This document shows positions 61,837-64,000 of a DNA stretch of 64,000 nt, piece by piece. Every line of letters begins with the position of its first letter. The stretch's first letter is position 1. The position numbers were made by a program, and so were the translations under genes. Under the pieces are notes generated by a model. The model had not been told where the DNA came from. It was given only the letters and a program-made list of their open reading frames with translations, and searched no databases. The DNA comes from RGDT01 sp964630925 (lineage in GTDB: Bacteria; Planctomycetota; Planctomycetia; Gemmatales; Gemmataceae): assembly GCA_964630925.1 (NCBI GenBank), contig CAZVZK010000014.1, forward strand, positions 43,233-107,232, written 5' to 3'.

Positions 61837-62651
61837 CCATGCGGGCCGCCGTCGCCCTCTTGCTGCTCACCGCCGCCCTCGCGTCCGGCCAGCCCGTGGC
61901 CCTCAAGCTGCGGACGGTGCCGGACGCGGGCAAGAGCGTGCTGGTGCGTCAGGAGTCGCGTCAGGAGGTCGATACGCGCGTCAAGGACGCCGACGGCAAG
62001 GAGCTGCGCAAGCGCCTCGCCGTCACGTCCGACGTGGCCGAGTACACCCTCGCCGTGCAGGAGGCGAAGGGCGGCGTGCCGGTGAAGCTCAGCCACGCCT
62101 ACACGCGGGCCGAGGAGACGCGCGACGGCGTCAAAACCCCCCTGCCCTGGCACGGCCGCAAGATCCTGTTCGAGCTGGCCGGCGGCAAACTCAAGGCGTC
62201 CGCCGAGGGCAAGCCCCTCACCCCGGTGGAAGCGGCGGCCGTCGAGAAGATCGCCGCGTCGCGCTTCCTCGACACGATCCTGCCGCTGCTGCCTGCGAAG
62301 GAGGTCCGCCCGGGCGACGAGTGGGAGGTCGCGCCTAAGAAGGCGGCGGCGGGCCTGGCGCTGCCCATAGACGAGAAGGCGAGCAAGGCGTCGGGCAAAC
62401 TGATCAAGGTCGAGACGCGCGACGGCGTGCGGTTCGCCGTGGCGGAGGTGAAGGCGGAATTGGCCGTCGAGGGCGGCAAGGTGGAGTACCGGGTGCGGAT
62501 CGACGCGGCGGCGGACGGCAAGTCCACGCGCGGCAGCTACCGCGCGGACCTGACGGTGACGGGCTGGCGCGAGGCCGATGAGAAGGGCCGCAAGCTGACC
62601 GTGGGCGGCACGACGCGCGGCACGGTGACACTGGAGGTCGGCGAGCAATAG
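61833..62651 (+). CDS. Secreted protein, paralogue B
   Basis: This 272-residue protein has a signal peptide (MRAAVALLLLTAALASGQ). Segments match paralogue A in order: LRTVPDAGKSVLVRQESRQ, then TILPLLPAKEVRPGDEWEV, then a beta-rich end. The pair arose by tandem duplication and has diverged strongly. ATG at 61833 or 61839 possible. Its TAG stop touches the nested repeat that follows. Confidence 0.75.
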   Translation: MTMRAAVALLLLTAALASGQPVALKLRTVPDAGKSVLVRQESRQEVDTRVKDADGKELRKRLAVTSDVAEYTLAVQEAKGGVPVKLSHAYTRAEETRDGVKTPLPWHGRKILFELAGGKLKASAEGKPLTPVEAAAVEKIAASRFLDTILPLLPAKEVRPGDEWEVAPKKAAAGLALPIDEKASKASGKLIKVETRDGVRFAVAEVKAELAVEGGKVEYRVRIDAAADGKSTRGSYRADLTVTGWREADEKGRKLTVGGTTRGTVTLEVGEQ

Positions 62652-62764
62652 GGGTCAGGGGTCAGTAAGCAAACAGTCAGCCGACAGCCAAGAGAAGACA
62701 AGTTGCCCCCTCTTCTCTTGGCTGTTCACTGGCTGTTCTCTTCTTCTTACTGACCCCTGACCCC
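62651..62764. repeat. Nested inverted repeat of ggggtcag units
   Basis: Outer arms ggggtcaggggtcagtaag (62651-62669) and its complement (62746-62764) are perfect over 19 bp. Inner arms agccaagagaaga (62686-62698) and tcttctcttggct (62711-62723) are perfect over 13 bp. Extra cccctga units continue past 62764 to about 62780. The first base is shared with the TAG stop of the gene before it. Confidence 0.88.
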
Positions 62765-62783
62765 TGACCCCTGACCCCTGTTA

Positions 62784-63113
62784 TCACCGGTACTCGTCGC
62801 GCACCGGCGTGAAGATGTCGATGGCGACGGCCGGCTCGTCCAGCGTGACGACGTGGTGCTTGACGCCGCCGGGGATGAGGTACACGTCGCCGGGGCCGAG
62901 CGTCCTCTGCTCGCCGCCAATGGTGAAGACCGCCCTGCCCTTCACCACCATCCCGACCTGCTCGTTGAGGTGCGAATGCTCCGCCACCACGGACCCCGGC
63001 GCGAGGTCCACCACCGACACCTGCATCCGCTCGCAGGCCGCCGTCCGGATCGTGACTCCGGGGAAGATCGTGTGCCGGCCCATCTCGCCGGCCTCGGGGA
63101 AATACTGGCTCAT
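62784..63113 (-). CDS. Cupin-domain protein
   Basis: This 109-residue protein has the two cupin motifs: motif 1 around PGSVVAEHSHLNEQVGMVVKG and motif 2 around GDVYLIPGGVKHHVVT. It is a single small beta barrel, probably binding a metal through the His/Glu cluster. Function in a metabolic or sensing role cannot be assigned. The ATG at 63113 starts the conserved part. Confidence 0.9.
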   Translation of the reverse strand: MSQYFPEAGEMGRHTIFPGVTIRTAACERMQVSVVDLAPGSVVAEHSHLNEQVGMVVKGRAVFTIGGEQRTLGPGDVYLIPGGVKHHVVTLDEPAVAIDIFTPVRDEYR

Positions 63114-63154
63114 GCGTCGGCCCTCGGTGTGAGGTCCGTTGTATCGCCGCCGGC

Positions 63155-63823
63155 TCAGGCCGGCCTGCACGCCGGCGGCACGCTCACCGGCGTCACCTCC
63201 CGCGTCACCGGGTCGATGTCAATCACGGTCGGGGCACGCTCGCCCTCCCAGGCCGTCACGTTCGCGAAGCAGACGCCGCCGTCTTGCCACAGCCCGCCGT
63301 CCTGGTGGATGTGGCCGAACAGGTGCAGCGCCGGCTTCACGCGGCGGATGGCGGCCAGGAGGTCGGCGCAGCCGGCGCGGCGGGCGTCATCGGCAAGGTC
63401 GCCGAAGCCCCCCGGCGGGCCGTGCGTGATGAGGACATCGGTGCCGGCGGGGATCATGGCCCACTTCGCCGCGAGCGCCGGCCCACGCGGGAGGTTGAAC
63501 GCCCACGAGTGGAACTCCGGCTGCCACGGGCTGCCCCAGAAGCGCACGCCGTCGATCACGGCCTCGGCGTCCTGGAGGTAGGTGACATCCGGCCCGAGGG
63601 CTTCCCGCGCCGCCGCCGGGTCGCGGACGAAGCACCAGTCGTGGTTTCCGGCGATGACGACCTTGTGGCGGTGCGGCAGCGAGCGCAGCCACGCCGCCAC
63701 GGGGCGCAGCTCGTCCAGACTCCCGCCCCGGCACAGGTCGCCGGCGTGGACGAACACGTCGCCGTCGGGGACGACGAGGTCTCTCTCGATGGTGTGCGTG
63801 TCGGCGACGGCGACGATGCGCAT
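63155..63823 (-). CDS. Metallophosphoesterase (calcineurin-like)
   Basis: This is a 222-residue protein. Motifs in order are AVADTHT, HAGDLCRGG, AGNHDWCF, THGPPGGFGD and FGHIHQDGG, giving the full dinuclear metal site of this superfamily. Similar small phosphoesterases act on cyclic nucleotides or other phosphodiesters. The ATG at 63823 begins at the first beta strand; in-frame codons farther upstream are not part of the fold. Confidence 0.92.
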   Translation of the reverse strand: MRIVAVADTHTIERDLVVPDGDVFVHAGDLCRGGSLDELRPVAAWLRSLPHRHKVVIAGNHDWCFVRDPAAAREALGPDVTYLQDAEAVIDGVRFWGSPWQPEFHSWAFNLPRGPALAAKWAMIPAGTDVLITHGPPGGFGDLADDARRAGCADLLAAIRRVKPALHLFGHIHQDGGLWQDGGVCFANVTAWEGERAPTVIDIDPVTREVTPVSVPPACRPA

Positions 63824-63942
63824 GAGTGGCCCTCGTGGTGACGGAACCGACCAGGCGGGTGTGGGAATGAGACGGAAGTAGACAGGTGGGATGGCCGGGG
63901 TGGTGCGGATTGCATTGCATTGCACCCCCCCAGGCAACCCCT

Positions 63943-63976
63943 TGAAATGCAAATCCCAGGCGGGATTTGCGTTTCA
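63943..63976. repeat. Inverted repeat at window end
   Basis: Arms tgaaatgcaaatccc (63943-63957) and gggatttgcgtttca (63962-63976) match at 14 of 15 positions. A further short stem gccgc/gcggc follows to the window edge, so this may be one half of a larger nested element cut by the window end. Just upstream, attgc is repeated three times. Confidence 0.65.
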
Positions 63977-64000
63977 GTCCCTCATGCCGCTGCGCGGCAC

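Overview
The window is a very GC-rich bacterial chromosome segment that most likely comes from a planctomycete of the Gemmataceae/Gemmata type. The reasons are internal. There is a DUF1559 pilin-like protein, a DUF1080 (3-keto-disaccharide hydrolase) protein, a TIGR02996 repeat-companion protein, a TIGR02999-type ECF sigma factor, four Hanks-type Ser/Thr kinases (three fused to WD40 or TPR modules), a sulfatase next to an FGE-like protein, and many short secreted or lineage-restricted proteins. I saw no rRNA, tRNA, CRISPR array, phage or transposase gene.

Layout. 1-2700: the end of an ABC exporter, its HlyD-type adaptor, and two small genes on the other strand. 2700-10100: WD40 kinase, esterase, nucleotidyltransferase-like protein, a Gemmata paralogue-family protein, a zinc peptidase and a small secreted protein. 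10200-14300: an ECF-like sigma factor overlapping a kinase-TPR gene that carries a probable frameshift. 14300-20000: minus-strand accessory genes, including DUF1810, DUF1080, a nonsense-interrupted gene with 27-bp repeats, a flavin-halogenase-like enzyme and DUF1559. 20002-20456: the only gene-free stretch above 300 bases. It holds a cobalamin riboswitch pointing into the DUF1559 gene and a 24-bp inverted repeat. 20457-31300: an RCK-membrane-RCK protein, an M1 peptidase fused to an Omp85 barrel, a glycosyltransferase/methyltransferase/membrane-protein trio, and a TIGR02996 protein. 31300-41100: a sulfatase-FGE-like pair, a TIM-barrel/ferredoxin reductase/kinase run, accA with an ABA4-like gene, a lipoprotein methyltransferase and a membrane glycosyltransferase-like protein. 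41100-50000: a membrane ankyrin protein, an oxidoreductase, and a second sigma factor-kinase pair. 50100-64000: kptA with an aminotransferase, a LigD phosphoesterase-like protein, a candidate ncRNA, a methyltransferase, two tandem GTPases, a HEAT remnant, an esterase, TIM barrel-maf, two secreted paralogues, a cupin and a metallophosphoesterase.

How the parts connect. Envelope and signalling functions dominate: membrane-anchored kinases adjacent to sigma factors (twice), secreted hydrolases, an exporter and surface-glycan genes. Short intergenic spaces repeatedly hold nested inverted repeats (outer arms around inner arms), and three of these overlap the stop codon of the preceding gene. The most notable items are the cobalamin riboswitch upstream of DUF1559, the M1-Omp85 fusion, the sulfatase/FGE-like pair in which both partners lack the expected cysteines, the probable structured RNA near 53.4 kb, and the family of nested palindromes.
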